This document shows, piece by piece, positions 26,888 to 35,565 of a stretch of DNA of 64,000 nucleotides. Location: assembly GCA_002067795.1 (NCBI GenBank), contig MVQI01000082.1, forward strand, positions 1-64,000, written 5' to 3'. Each line of letters opens with the position of its first letter. The stretch's first letter is position 1. The notes under the pieces are model-generated. The model was not told the origin of the DNA, did no database searches, and worked only from the letters and a program-made list of their open reading frames with translations. The translations under genes were made by a program, and so were the position numbers. The stretch comes from Methanosaeta sp. PtaB.Bin039. GTDB taxonomy: Archaea > Halobacteriota > Methanosarcinia > Methanotrichales > Methanotrichaceae.

Positions 26888-26907
26888 CTCCACTGGAAAT
26901 TAAGGGG
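26888..26907 (+). promoter_or_regulatory. ORB element, right copy 2
   Basis: CTCCACTGGAAATTAAGGGG, 43 bp upstream of the orc1 start. It could let Orc1 regulate its own transcription as well as origin firing. Confidence 0.78.
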
Positions 26908-26949
26908 TCATAACCATAACTCTTAATTAGCGGCGGGCCAAGTTTAAAA

Positions 26950-28194
26950 ATGTCCGAGGGAGTTTTGGTGTCAACATCAAGCGGGTTATTCGCGGGTCTT
27001 TTGGGGCAAGCAGGCATATTTGAGTCGAGGGATGTACTTCGTCCATCCTATACGCCCAGAGAATTGCCCCACAGAGAGGATCAGATAAACAGCTTGGCCT
27101 CAGCCCTGGTCCCTGCGCTGAGGGGCGAGACGCCCTCCAATATCCTGATTTACGGAAAGACCGGCACAGGCAAGACTGCCGTGGCAAAGTACGTGGGAAA
27201 GGAGCTGGAGGAAGCAAGGAGCGAAACCCGCTGCACCGTGATTTACCTCAACTGCGAGGTGGTTGACACCCAGTATCGTGTTTTAGCGCATCTTGCACGG
27301 CATTTCGATAAGGACATACCGATGACCGGATGGCCAACTGATCAGGTCTATTCTGAATTCAGAGATGCTCTCGATCAGTCAGGCCGCGTTGTCGTCATCA
27401 TGCTGGATGAAGTGGATAAGCTCGTCCGAAAAGGGGACGATATCCTATACAACCTCTCACGCATCAATTCGGATCTTGTCAGGAGCCGGGTAAGCCTCAT
27501 CGGCATATCCAACGACCTCAAATTCACCGAGTTTTTGGACCCACGGGTGAGGTCGTCACTGGGAGAGGACGAGATAATTTTTCCGCCCTATAACGCCGAG
27601 CAGATTCAAGATATACTACAGCAGAGGGCCTCGACAGCTTTTCGTCCGGGAATCCTGGAAGACGACGTAATACCGCTCTGTGCAGCCTTCGCTGCTCAAG
27701 AGCACGGGGACGCGAGAAAAGCCTTGGACCTCCTGCGCATATCCGGAGAGCTGGCCGAGCGCGGCCGCAGCTCGGCAGTATCTGAAAATCACGTCCGGCA
27801 GGCTCGAGAGAAGATAGAGCAGGATCGCGTAGAGGAAGTTGTCAAGACCCTGCCTACCCAGAGCAAGCTGGTCCTCTATAGCGTGCTGCTTTTAGAGGAG
27901 CAGGCTGTGCGCAACATCACGACCAGCTCCGTCTATAACATGTACAAACTGCTGTGTCCCCTGGTGGAAACCGATCACCTGACCCACAGGCGCATAACCG
28001 ATCTTATATCGGAGCTCGATATGCTTGGGATTTTGCATACGGTGGTCATCAGCAAGGGACGCTACGGTCGCACCAAGGAGATAACCCTCAGCGTATTTCC
28101 GCCCAAGCTAAAACAGGTCCTACTGCAGGACTACCGCCTTAAGGTACTCTCCTCTATGACCGTCCCCACGCAGGCCAGGCTCGGGATGGGATAA
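26950..28194 (+). CDS. cdc6: Orc1/Cdc6 replication initiator
   Basis: Origin-binding AAA+ ATPase that recognises ORB elements and loads MCM helicase. The 414-aa protein has Walker A GKTGTGKT (residues 69-76), Walker B VVIMLDEVDKL (about 150-160), sensor 1 IGISNDLKFTEFLDPRVRSSL, a sensor 2 region with GDARKALDLLR, and a C-terminal winged-helix domain (about 300-400) for DNA binding. The start at ATG 26950 is 43 bp downstream of an ORB, and the gene reads away from the predicted origin. A second orc1 paralogue is not in this window. Confidence 0.96.
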   Translation: MSEGVLVSTSSGLFAGLLGQAGIFESRDVLRPSYTPRELPHREDQINSLASALVPALRGETPSNILIYGKTGTGKTAVAKYVGKELEEARSETRCTVIYLNCEVVDTQYRVLAHLARHFDKDIPMTGWPTDQVYSEFRDALDQSGRVVVIMLDEVDKLVRKGDDILYNLSRINSDLVRSRVSLIGISNDLKFTEFLDPRVRSSLGEDEIIFPPYNAEQIQDILQQRASTAFRPGILEDDVIPLCAAFAAQEHGDARKALDLLRISGELAERGRSSAVSENHVRQAREKIEQDRVEEVVKTLPTQSKLVLYSVLLLEEQAVRNITTSSVYNMYKLLCPLVETDHLTHRRITDLISELDMLGILHTVVISKGRYGRTKEITLSVFPPKLKQVLLQDYRLKVLSSMTVPTQARLGMG

Positions 28195-28577
28195 ACAGAG
28201 CTCGTGGCATTTTGGCGGCTATCCCATCATGCACCCTGCCAGGGCCTATCCATCTTTTTGGGCAGCGATGTTCGATACGCGAACGAGCGATTCGGATTTG
28301 CGGCCTCCTGGAAGTTTAGCTTGAGGTGCTTTGAAATATACGGCTGGGAAATACAGGCGGATGGAGGCTCATGAGGCGAGTTTCGTTGTGAGGTACATGT
28401 CAAAAACCGCGACTTTTTCTCCGACATCATGGATGGCCAGATTGGAATTCCGCTTCAAGCGGCTTATGTGTTTGCGGTAACTTGCGGCTTTTGCATCGTC
28501 GCGCAGATTTGCCCTTTCGCAGGCGAGCGGAGATGTCTTTGGTGCAATGCACAGATCCGCTGCGAAAGCTATCCGAG
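28195..28577. other. Intergenic downstream of orc1, no supported gene
   Basis: No recognisable gene. A 67-codon minus-strand frame (28227-28430) looks like chance. Confidence 0.45.
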
Positions 28578-28706
28578 ATGCGTTTGATCTCTGGAGGAAT
28601 GCGTTTGATCTCTGGAGGAATGCGTTGGGTCTCTGGAGGATATGCTTTGGATCTCTGGAGGATATGCTTTGGATCTCTGGAGGATATGCTTTGGATCTCT
28701 AGAGGA
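28578..28706 (+). repeat. Six tandem copies of a 21-22 bp unit
   Basis: Units start at 28578, 28599, 28620 (21 bp each, ATGCGTTTGATCTCTGGAGGA type) and 28641, 28663, 28685 (22 bp each, TATGCTTTGGATCTCTGGAG plus GA type). Copies within each half are nearly identical, while the halves differ by a few bases and one insertion, which suggests two rounds of duplication. Every copy except the last holds CTCTGGAGG; the last has CTCTAGAGG. Confidence 0.92.
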
Positions 28707-29523
28707 GATAGGTCCATCTGGCAGTCGCCGCCCCCATTGGCACCGAAAAAAAAATCTCGATAATGGCGAGATCACGACAGCTTCGGAGCAGAGCGGAGCT
28801 CCTTGGCCAGCTGGCAGAAATAAACGCTCAATCATATCCAATGAGCTCTTAAGTAATTATGGTCATATGCTTGAAGAAGGAAGAAAACTAATTAAGCATC
28901 ATAATTCCTATAATTACGGAACTGGCAATGAAGGAGCGGGAGTCGATTTGCAACCCTCCGTGCTACAACTCGTTACTTCCGCTTCTGAGCTGGTTGCAAT
29001 TACTTTTTCCAATTATAATAATTTCCATCAGCTCCTTTGGCTTAACGTTCGTCGATGATGGGTAAGACATCTCCTGGATACACGCATCTGGCGAGAGTAC
29101 GGAGAGCTCTGATGATGCCGACCTTCCTTCGCCTTTCGCCTGTAAGGGCCTTCAAGTACTGCCATATCTGCCGATTTGGCCGCTAAAATGCTTAAATTTG
29201 CATCAATATATGTCTGGCTCTTCATTATTTTGAATACCCCGCAGCTCTGCTGCGGGGCGCGCCGCCGCCGTTTAACTCAGCAGGAACTATGAATTGAACG
29301 GAAATATGTCCGGAGATCCCTGGCCATAACGACCATATTCCGGTTCGTGTCTTAGGGGGTATTCTTCTCAGGGCGTCGGTTTCCTTGTGATGAGTCCTGG
29401 ATTGCATCTTAAGGCCGTCATTATCATCCTGCAAATCCATGGCCTGCGCCAGGTCCAGATGACGCCAGTAATGAGAGTGATGCGTCATATTGCTAAATAA
29501 AAACTTGTTACTTAGTGATAATA
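28707..29523. other. Intergenic region, no supported gene
   Basis: About 800 bp, with an A-run (AAAAAAAA near 28747) and an AT-rich block at 28845-29040. Short frames on both strands lack family features. It may be part of the wider origin-flanking non-coding DNA. Confidence 0.45.
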
Positions 29524-29595
29524 TGCGCCGATCGGGATTCGAACCCGAGTTTAGGCGTTGGCAACGCCTAGTGATAACCGCTACACTATCGGCGC
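29524..29595 (-). tRNA. tRNA-Gly (anticodon GCC)
   Basis: On the minus strand the acceptor stem GCGCCGA/TCGGCGC closes perfectly. The anticodon stem TAGGCG/CGCCTA flanks the loop TTGCCAA (anticodon GCC), and the T arm is GGG-TTCGAAT-CCC. The discriminator base is A, CCA is not encoded, and no intron is present. An AT-rich box about 30 bp upstream (near 29626) fits an archaeal promoter. Confidence 0.96.
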
Positions 29596-29748
29596 GTACG
29601 ACTCCCTCCCATTACCTTCTAAGCTAAAAACATTGCGGGCGAGCAGGGGCGGATGTCTGGCTTAAAAGAGGATCTCCCAGTAAGAAAATGACTTTCTGCC
29701 TCACTGTTTTATAGTATGAGCCGTGGAAAGGGATAATGGTGTTCCCAA

Positions 29749-30654
29749 TTGCATGATGTCGTCGTCGTGGGGGCCGGCCCAGCCGGTCTGACCGCTGGAA
29801 TGTACTGCGCCAGGGGGGGCAAGAGCACCCTAATCCTGGGCAACCTGTACGGTTCTCAGCAGTCCATGGGTGGGCTATACGAGAACTACCCCGGCTTTCC
29901 GGAGGGGATCCAGGGAATAGAGCTCTCAGAACGGATGCTGGCCCAGGCCCAGAAGTACGGGGCGGAATATAAGCAGGAGATGGTTGAGAAGGTGGTCCAT
30001 CTCGGGGACGTATTCCGGATCAAGACGGAGAGCTGGGAATATCAAGCCCGTGCCCTGATACTGGCAACTGGCGCATCCCACCGGAAGCTCGGGGTTCCGG
30101 GAGAGGATCGATATATAACTCGTGGGCTGTCCTACTGCGTATATTGTGATGGTGCTCTATTTCGCGGCCGCACCACGGCCATTGTCGGCCATGGAAATGG
30201 GGCGGCCCGGGCAGCCCTGTATCTCTCGGGGATCTGCAATAAGGTCCACCTCCTGTGCCCCAAGGACAGGCTGGTCGCAGAGGCGGTTTATCTTGACCGT
30301 CTCAAGGGCACGTCCAACCTGTCCTCCACGTTTGGGGTGGAGGTAACGGAGATCACAGGAGACGACTTCGTTGGTGGTGTGGAGTATCGAGTTGGGAGCA
30401 CACCACGTTCGGTAAAGGTGGATGGTGTATTCGTTGAGATGGGCGTGGCTCCAAGCGTCGGACTTGCCCTGGACCTGGGGCTGGAGATGACACCAGGCGG
30501 TTTCGTCAGGGTGAATCGCCTCAACCAGGAGACTTCAATGGCAGGCATATTCGCCGCAGGGGATGCCACTGGAGGACGGATGCAGGTTGCAACAGCGGTT
30601 GGCGCGGGATCATCTGCGGCGATTAGCGCGATGCAGTATCTGGACCGGAAATGA
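29749..30654 (+). CDS. trxB: Thioredoxin reductase-like flavoprotein
   Basis: FAD disulfide reductase. The 301-aa protein has the N-terminal FAD motif VVVGAGPAGLTAGMYCARGG (about 4-23), LATGASHRKLGVPGE, the redox CVYC (Cys130/Cys133), a second dinucleotide fold (VGHGNGAARAALYL) and the C-terminal FAAGDATGG. The HRRxxxR motif that binds the NADPH phosphate in classical enzymes is missing (LCPKDRLVAEAV instead), so the electron donor may be F420H2 or NADH. TTG 29749 is the only fitting start, with GGTG upstream. It overlaps the RaSEA gene by 4 bp. Confidence 0.87.
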   Translation: MHDVVVVGAGPAGLTAGMYCARGGKSTLILGNLYGSQQSMGGLYENYPGFPEGIQGIELSERMLAQAQKYGAEYKQEMVEKVVHLGDVFRIKTESWEYQARALILATGASHRKLGVPGEDRYITRGLSYCVYCDGALFRGRTTAIVGHGNGAARAALYLSGICNKVHLLCPKDRLVAEAVYLDRLKGTSNLSSTFGVEVTEITGDDFVGGVEYRVGSTPRSVKVDGVFVEMGVAPSVGLALDLGLEMTPGGFVRVNRLNQETSMAGIFAAGDATGGRMQVATAVGAGSSAAISAMQYLDRK

Positions 30655-31628
30655 GGCCGTCTCATCCGCCGATTGACCTGTCCAGGCCGGTTTCCTGCTG
30701 GCAGGGGCAGGATCTCTTGGACGGCCAGGCTGTCGGCTCGCTGACGGTTATCCTGCGCACAAGGGGCTGCCGCTGGAGGAGCTGCAAGATGTGCGGCTAT
30801 GCCCTTGAGGGGGCTGAAGCCACTGGCCAGGATCTGCTAAACCAGATGGAAAACGCCCTTTCCAGGGCTGCCCCGGCTCGGATGGTGAAGATATACACAA
30901 GCGGGAGCTTTCTTGATCCCGTGGAGGTGCCTCCTGATGCTCGGGATAGGATCCTGGAAATGGCAGCTTCCTGGGGCGCGCAGCACCTTGTACTGGAATC
31001 CCGGCCCGAGTTCATCACGTCAGAATCCGTTTCAGGATGCGTCCGAATACTGCCAACCACACTTGGAATAGGGCTTGAGACGGCCAGCGATCTGATACGA
31101 GAGCGTATCATCAACAAAGGCTTCTCATTCCAGGACTTCGCCGGCGCCTCCAGGGTAGCCCGGGATGGTGGAGCCACGGTCAAGGCCTATCTGCTGATGA
31201 AGCCTCCTCACCTCTCTGAGGAGGAAGCCCTCGCCGATACGATATCCTCAATTAGGAAGGCAGAACCGCATTCCGATCTCATATCACTGAACCTCTGCAA
31301 TGTGCAGAGAGGTACCCCTCTGGAACGAATATGGGCACGAGGTGGTTTTCGTCCACCATGGCTCTGGTCAGCGGTGCAGGTGCTGAAGGGCGCTTCTGGG
31401 CGGGCTGTCCCAGTTATATGCGATCCGGTAGGGGCGGGCTCCAGCCGTGGTCCTCATAATTGTGGAAAATGCGATAGCGATTTCGCCTCAGCTATCCGCC
31501 GTCATGCACTGGAGCAGGATGGGAGCGTTTTCGATGATCTGAATTGTCGATGTCACGAGGTGTGGAGAGCCGCCCTTCGCCTTGAGCAGCGCGCCTTCGG
31601 CAGTCCGCTGGGCATGATGATCGTATAA
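30651..31628 (+). CDS. Archaeosine synthase radical-SAM subunit RaSEA
   Basis: Radical-SAM partner of ArcS that converts the lysine adduct on preQ0-modified tRNA position 15 to archaeosine. The 325-aa protein carries a cysteine cluster RGCRWRSCKMCGY near residues 39-50 (spacing C-x4-C-x2-C). It also has a (beta/alpha) pattern including KIYTSGSFLDP, GIGLETASDLIRERIINKG and YLLMKPPHLSEEEA, and a C-terminal extension with CNVQRGTPLE and a CGKC motif that may bind a second metal. Together these match the archaeal TIGR01210 family. ATGA overlap with the flavoprotein gene suggests a coupled pair. Confidence 0.86.
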   Translation: MRPSHPPIDLSRPVSCWQGQDLLDGQAVGSLTVILRTRGCRWRSCKMCGYALEGAEATGQDLLNQMENALSRAAPARMVKIYTSGSFLDPVEVPPDARDRILEMAASWGAQHLVLESRPEFITSESVSGCVRILPTTLGIGLETASDLIRERIINKGFSFQDFAGASRVARDGGATVKAYLLMKPPHLSEEEALADTISSIRKAEPHSDLISLNLCNVQRGTPLERIWARGGFRPPWLWSAVQVLKGASGRAVPVICDPVGAGSSRGPHNCGKCDSDFASAIRRHALEQDGSVFDDLNCRCHEVWRAALRLEQRAFGSPLGMMIV

Positions 31629-31871
31629 TCCTTTCATGCTTGGCACTCCACCTTCCCATCCTATAACATGACTTGCGCCCTTGCGGCCGTGTGCTACCAT
31701 CTGTTCACATCTCGATAAATCTGGTAGCCAATCAGAATTCATGATATTATATTCTTTTAGGAGGATGCATTGGCGAATTGGAGATGATTCACTTGCCATG
31801 CGTCATTTGATAGAAATATTCTTACCTTATTAGCTCCTAAGTACATCTGTTAGTTTATGGAGGATCAGCAT

Positions 31872-32738
31872 ATGTTTGAAAAGATTTTGGTGCCAGTAGA
31901 CTTTTCGACGCACTCAGCAAAGAGCGCTCAATGTGCCGCCCAGTTCCCCGGAGTAAAAGAGATGGTTCTTCTTCATGTCATGGTGAAAGATCCCCTGGCC
32001 AGGATCTGGGATCCTGTAGAGGACTTGAAGAAAGCCCGGTCCAAACTGGATGCCATGGGCGGGGAGATAGCCAAATCGGGGGTATCGGTCAAGACCCGAG
32101 TGGAGACGTTGCTCGGTGGAGACGCCTACCACGCTGTGCAGAGGGTGGCCTCCGAAGAGGGTGTATCCATGGTGGTAATGGGTGCCCGGGGCAAAGGGGC
32201 TGTGAAGAGCCTGCTTTTGGGCAGTGTATCCCGTGGGATGCTAACATATGGCAAGGAGCACCTGCTGATCATGCGCTATAAATCACTGGAGGGAGACCTG
32301 CATGAGTTCTGCCCGCAGATTTTCTTCCGAGTGCTTGTCCCCACAGATTTCTCCGAGCCCTCTATAGCTGCTATAAACTTCATCAGCAAGCTGCCTGGAA
32401 TCAATGAGTTGTCCTTGGCCCACGTGATAGCCAGCGGTGAGAGTCAGTCGGAGATAGACGTCAAGAGCGGAGAAGCCTCCAAGACTCTTAATGCTATGGC
32501 AGATGAACTGGCCAAGAGCGGGCTAAGAGTCACCGTACATGTCTCGAGCGGAGATGAGGCCAAGCAGATAAATGCCATGGCTGAGACAATCGACGCCTCA
32601 TTGATCGCGCTTAGCTCCATCGGCTCTGGTTCCCCCCATGGTGTAGAGATTGGACGGACCGCCTACGACACAGCCAACCAGGCCAAGCGGCCAGTTCTGA
32701 TACTGAGAGCTTCCCGGGGTCTCAAATATCAGTTCTAA
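31872..32738 (+). CDS. Double-domain universal stress protein (UspA)
   Basis: Two fused Usp domains in 288 aa. Domain 1 (about 1-140) starts MFEKILVPVDFSTHS and keeps the ATP-binding pattern GARGKGAVKSLLLGSVS. Domain 2 (about 150-288) starts FRVLVPTDFSEPS, but its nucleotide loop (SSIGSGSPHGVEIG) is degenerate, so it may be a structural half. I chose ATG 31872 because GGAGGATC is correctly spaced; ATG 31857 lies before that site. It has its own terminator and faces the DUF1646 gene convergently. Confidence 0.88.
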   Translation: MFEKILVPVDFSTHSAKSAQCAAQFPGVKEMVLLHVMVKDPLARIWDPVEDLKKARSKLDAMGGEIAKSGVSVKTRVETLLGGDAYHAVQRVASEEGVSMVVMGARGKGAVKSLLLGSVSRGMLTYGKEHLLIMRYKSLEGDLHEFCPQIFFRVLVPTDFSEPSIAAINFISKLPGINELSLAHVIASGESQSEIDVKSGEASKTLNAMADELAKSGLRVTVHVSSGDEAKQINAMAETIDASLIALSSIGSGSPHGVEIGRTAYDTANQAKRPVLILRASRGLKYQF

Positions 32739-32741
32739 ACG

Positions 32742-32770
32742 TGGGGGACCCCCCTCCCCATTTATTATTT
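32742..32770 (+). terminator. Hairpin terminator after the UspA gene
   Basis: TGGGG / CCCCA arms (32742-32760) are followed directly by TTTATTATTT, 4 bp past the stop. Confidence 0.55.
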
Positions 32771-32894
32771 AACTATAATTTATACAAATTAACTCATCTG
32801 CCGTCATCTTGGGCATTTTATATCACAGGATCGCGTGCCTCTCAGGGAATAGCGTTAATCCACTGAGATCTCCCTGTTTGAGCCTCTTTATTAA

Positions 32895-32927
32895 ATGAAA
32901 AGAAGGGAAGAGCGATCTCGTCGCTCT
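32895..32927 (-). terminator. Hairpin terminator of the first DUF1646 gene
   Basis: AGAGCGA/TCGCTCT, a 7-bp stem with 5-nt loop at 32909-32927, starts directly after the stop on the minus strand and is followed by TTCCCTTCTTTTC. Confidence 0.6.
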
Positions 32928-34022
32928 TTACATTCCCAGGGTCGGATTGATGCCAAGCACGAACACGATTACGAAGTAGATAGCGTTGAGCACCAGTCCG
33001 AACGGCACGCCCAGCTTGGCCCATTCAGAGCTGGTAATACCCAGCTTGCCGGCCGAGATGATGTTGGGGATGTTGCCTGGGATAAGCATTCCACCGGAGA
33101 TCAGCAGGCCGTACAGGGCGGCGTTGATCTGCCTCTGTGTCATGGCCGGGGAGATCTCAGCTGCGGTCAGGGTGGCGTTGTCCAGGATGGCGGAGATCAT
33201 GTTCACCCAGAAAAGTATGTAGTCGGGGATCTTGGTGAAGTACTTGTATATGATGACCTCCATTCCGGCGCCAAGCAGGAACAGGGCTGCCACGAAGGCA
33301 TACACCTTGATGGCCCTCATGAAGACCTCCCGCAGACCACCTTCTTCCTCAGTGCTGGCGGCTACCTCAACCTTGGTTGCCCTCTTGCCCACATAGAACA
33401 TGCCGAAGAGAGCGCATCCCAGCACTCCCAGGGTGATCAGGATGCCCAACTGGTCAAGCAGGTAGAAGAAGCCGGCGTTGTAGGGCTCTCCCTGCAGCTT
33501 GGTGACCGCGATCGTGGACAGCGGCTCGCCCAGCGGTGTGAGAACGGCGCCAAGGCCTATTGAGAAGCAGGCGATGATCACCAGGTTGATTTTGTCCTTG
33601 CGCTCGAGCGGCATGAGGTTGGTGATCTCCACCAGGAACAGGGACGCAATAATGGCGGTGATCACGCTTGATATAAGCCCGAGTATGGCCACAACAGCGA
33701 ATATGAATATGTTGAGCGGTATGGTCTTCAAAAGCCCGTTCACCATCTTCTGAAACGGCTTCTTGCCGTAGTAGAAGATCAATCCAGCAATCAGCACTGC
33801 CGGGACGATGCCCTTCATTACGGGCTCCTCGGCAGCCAGCTTGATCAGCTCAAAAGCCCACTTGTTGGTCACGGTGACTGCAGCCGCACCCATAATGAAG
33901 AGAAATACCTCTAGATTTTTCTCAACTGCCTTTACCTTGAATGGAAATATCAGCACAACCAGGAATATGGCAAATAAGGCCAGATCTACTGCGGTTACGT
34001 CAAACCCCGCAATCATCGGCAT
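32928..34022 (-). CDS. DUF1646 family membrane transporter (predicted cation transporter), copy A
   Basis: Integral membrane protein of 364 aa with about ten predicted hydrophobic spans, the first at residues 12-30. Conserved polar segments inside the membrane are GAVLTPLGEPLSTIAVTKL, NMISAILDNATLTAAEISPAM and GGMLIPGNIPNIISAGKLGI. Asp and Glu within such segments are typical of ion-coupled transporters of the NhaD/ArsB type. DUF1646 is a predicted cation transporter family without a known substrate as far as I know. A near-identical block order occurs in the divergent copy at 34456. Start ATG 34022. Confidence 0.85.
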   Translation of the reverse strand: MPMIAGFDVTAVDLALFAIFLVVLIFPFKVKAVEKNLEVFLFIMGAAAVTVTNKWAFELIKLAAEEPVMKGIVPAVLIAGLIFYYGKKPFQKMVNGLLKTIPLNIFIFAVVAILGLISSVITAIIASLFLVEITNLMPLERKDKINLVIIACFSIGLGAVLTPLGEPLSTIAVTKLQGEPYNAGFFYLLDQLGILITLGVLGCALFGMFYVGKRATKVEVAASTEEEGGLREVFMRAIKVYAFVAALFLLGAGMEVIIYKYFTKIPDYILFWVNMISAILDNATLTAAEISPAMTQRQINAALYGLLISGGMLIPGNIPNIISAGKLGITSSEWAKLGVPFGLVLNAIYFVIVFVLGINPTLGM

Positions 34023-34230
34023 ACTAACACCTCTTCTCCTTCAATCTCTTCGGTCTCCAGATTGGAGATTTGAACGGTGCAGTTCTCCCTCCCATTTAAC
34101 GCTTTTGGTTTGATTGTCAAAATCAAGGGATTAATATCTCATAATTTGTCAATATTTGCACAAAAAACAGAAAACTGATAATTTCAATAATTAGTTATTA
34201 TCCATTAGTATATCCTTGTTTTTGGATAAA

Positions 34231-34246
34231 AATGGTGATCACCATT
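34231..34246. promoter_or_regulatory. 16-bp perfect palindrome between divergent DUF1646 genes
   Basis: AATGGTGATCACCATT reads the same on both strands and lies near the middle of the roughly 430-bp divergent promoter region. TATCC...GGATA arms lie just upstream (34211-34228). It could be an operator that sees both genes. Confidence 0.5.
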
Positions 34247-34455
34247 AAGCCAAAATGGGAAATATTGGATAAGGAAACAATATGCTTAGATCCACCATTC
34301 CGGTTAAGTTGCCTGGCCAATAATGTTCAACGCATCGGCAGAGCCATTCTTGACCAAAACGATTTAATACAGGCGACGTTCTCCACTTCTCCCAGCTTTC
34401 TGCTGTAGGAGGAAGCAATTCGGATACGATGGATAGTATCCTGGAGGAGATAGCC

Positions 34456-35532
34456 ATGGAATCGCCAACGATGGTCGATATTGGTCTATTCGTAATAGTT
34501 TTGGCTGTTCTGATCGGGCCATTCATGGTCAAAAAGATCGAACATAACCTGGAAGCCTTTCTATTTGTGATGGGTGTCCTGGCCGTTACCATATCCAGTT
34601 CCTGGCATATGGAGCTGATTGAAGAAGCGTTGATGGAACCCATTATCAAGGGTATAGTCCCGGCGGTGCTGGTTGCCGGAACATTGTTCTATTATGGCCG
34701 TTCCCATGTCCAGAAAGGAATCGACGCCCTGCTGAAGGCCGTGCCGCTTAAGGTATTGGTCTTGGTCATAGTCGTAATCCTGGGCCTGGCCTCGAGCATA
34801 ATCACTGCTATAATTGCCTCGTTGCTTCTGGTGGAACTGGTAAATGCCATGCCACTTGATAGAAGTACCCGCATAAATCTTGTTATAATCGCCTGCTTCT
34901 CAATAGGCCTTGGCGCGGTGCTCACCCCGGTGGGAGAGCCGCTATCCACGATCGCCATCACCAAGCTGCAAGGAGAGCCTTATCAAGCCGGCTTCTTCTT
35001 CCTGTTCAATAAGCTGGCAGTGTACATCATAACCGGCTGTGTGGCCATGGGCCTTCTCTCCATGTTCTTCACAGGCAAGGCCTGTGCAACCAAGGATGCC
35101 TCCTGCGCTCCGGTGCAGGACACAATGAAGGATGTTGTGATGCGCGGGGTAAAGGTGTACGTCTTCGTGATGGCACTTCTCCTCCTGGGTGCAGGGATGA
35201 AGGTTATCATAGACAAGTACCTGCTGACAGTCCCTTCGGAGATCCTTTATTGGGTGAACATGATCTCCGCTATCCTGGACAACGCCACCCTGACTGCAGC
35301 CGAGATCAGCCCGAGCATGAAGATCGAACAGATCAAGGCCGTTCTGATGGGGCTTCTCATATCGGGTGGAATGCTGATCCCAGGCAACATCCCCAACATC
35401 ATCTCCGCCAACAAGCTGTCCATCACCAGCAAGGAGTGGGCCAAGCTGGGCGTTCCTCTGGGCCTGATCCTGATGGGCCTGTATTATGTCTGGCTCTTCT
35501 ATCTGCCCTTCCACTTCGAGTTCAATCTGTGA
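34456..35532 (+). CDS. DUF1646 family membrane transporter, copy B
   Basis: Paralogue of the gene at 32928, read in the opposite direction. The 358-aa protein has the same arrangement of about ten hydrophobic spans and the same core motifs (GAVLTPVGEPLSTIAITKL, ILDNATLTAAEISPSM, GGMLIPGNIPNIISANKLSI). It differs in the first 60 residues and in the central hydrophilic loop, where it carries four cysteines (ACATKDASCAP region) against none in copy A. ATG 34456 has GGAGGAGAT 6 nt upstream and is preferred to ATG 34429. A strong intrinsic-type terminator follows. Confidence 0.84.
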   Translation: MESPTMVDIGLFVIVLAVLIGPFMVKKIEHNLEAFLFVMGVLAVTISSSWHMELIEEALMEPIIKGIVPAVLVAGTLFYYGRSHVQKGIDALLKAVPLKVLVLVIVVILGLASSIITAIIASLLLVELVNAMPLDRSTRINLVIIACFSIGLGAVLTPVGEPLSTIAITKLQGEPYQAGFFFLFNKLAVYIITGCVAMGLLSMFFTGKACATKDASCAPVQDTMKDVVMRGVKVYVFVMALLLLGAGMKVIIDKYLLTVPSEILYWVNMISAILDNATLTAAEISPSMKIEQIKAVLMGLLISGGMLIPGNIPNIISANKLSITSKEWAKLGVPLGLILMGLYYVWLFYLPFHFEFNL

Positions 35533-35533
35533 G

Positions 35534-35565
35534 ATCGGCCCTGGGCAGGCCGATATTTTCTTTTT
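35534..35565 (+). terminator. Terminator of DUF1646 copy B
   Basis: ATCGGCC/GGCCGAT stem (35534-35540 with 35548-35554, 7-nt loop) is followed by ATTTTCTTTTT. Confidence 0.72.

Larger units (their letters stand above)
26363..26907. other. Predicted chromosomal replication origin (oriC)
   Basis: A 545-bp region upstream of orc1/cdc6 bounded by ORB elements in opposite orientation: one on the minus strand at 26363 and two direct copies at 26860 and 26888. The stretch between, especially 26520-26858, is very AT-rich with long A/T runs and fits a duplex-unwinding element. This is the standard archaeal layout: Orc1 binds inverted ORBs on each side of an unwinding element beside its own gene. The prediction rests on sequence pattern only. 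Confidence 0.8.

Noticed and set aside
28482-28763. 93-codon frame through the 21-22 bp repeat array
   Set aside because: The apparent repeats at protein level come from the DNA repeat, and the mixed 21/22 bp period breaks any consistent reading.
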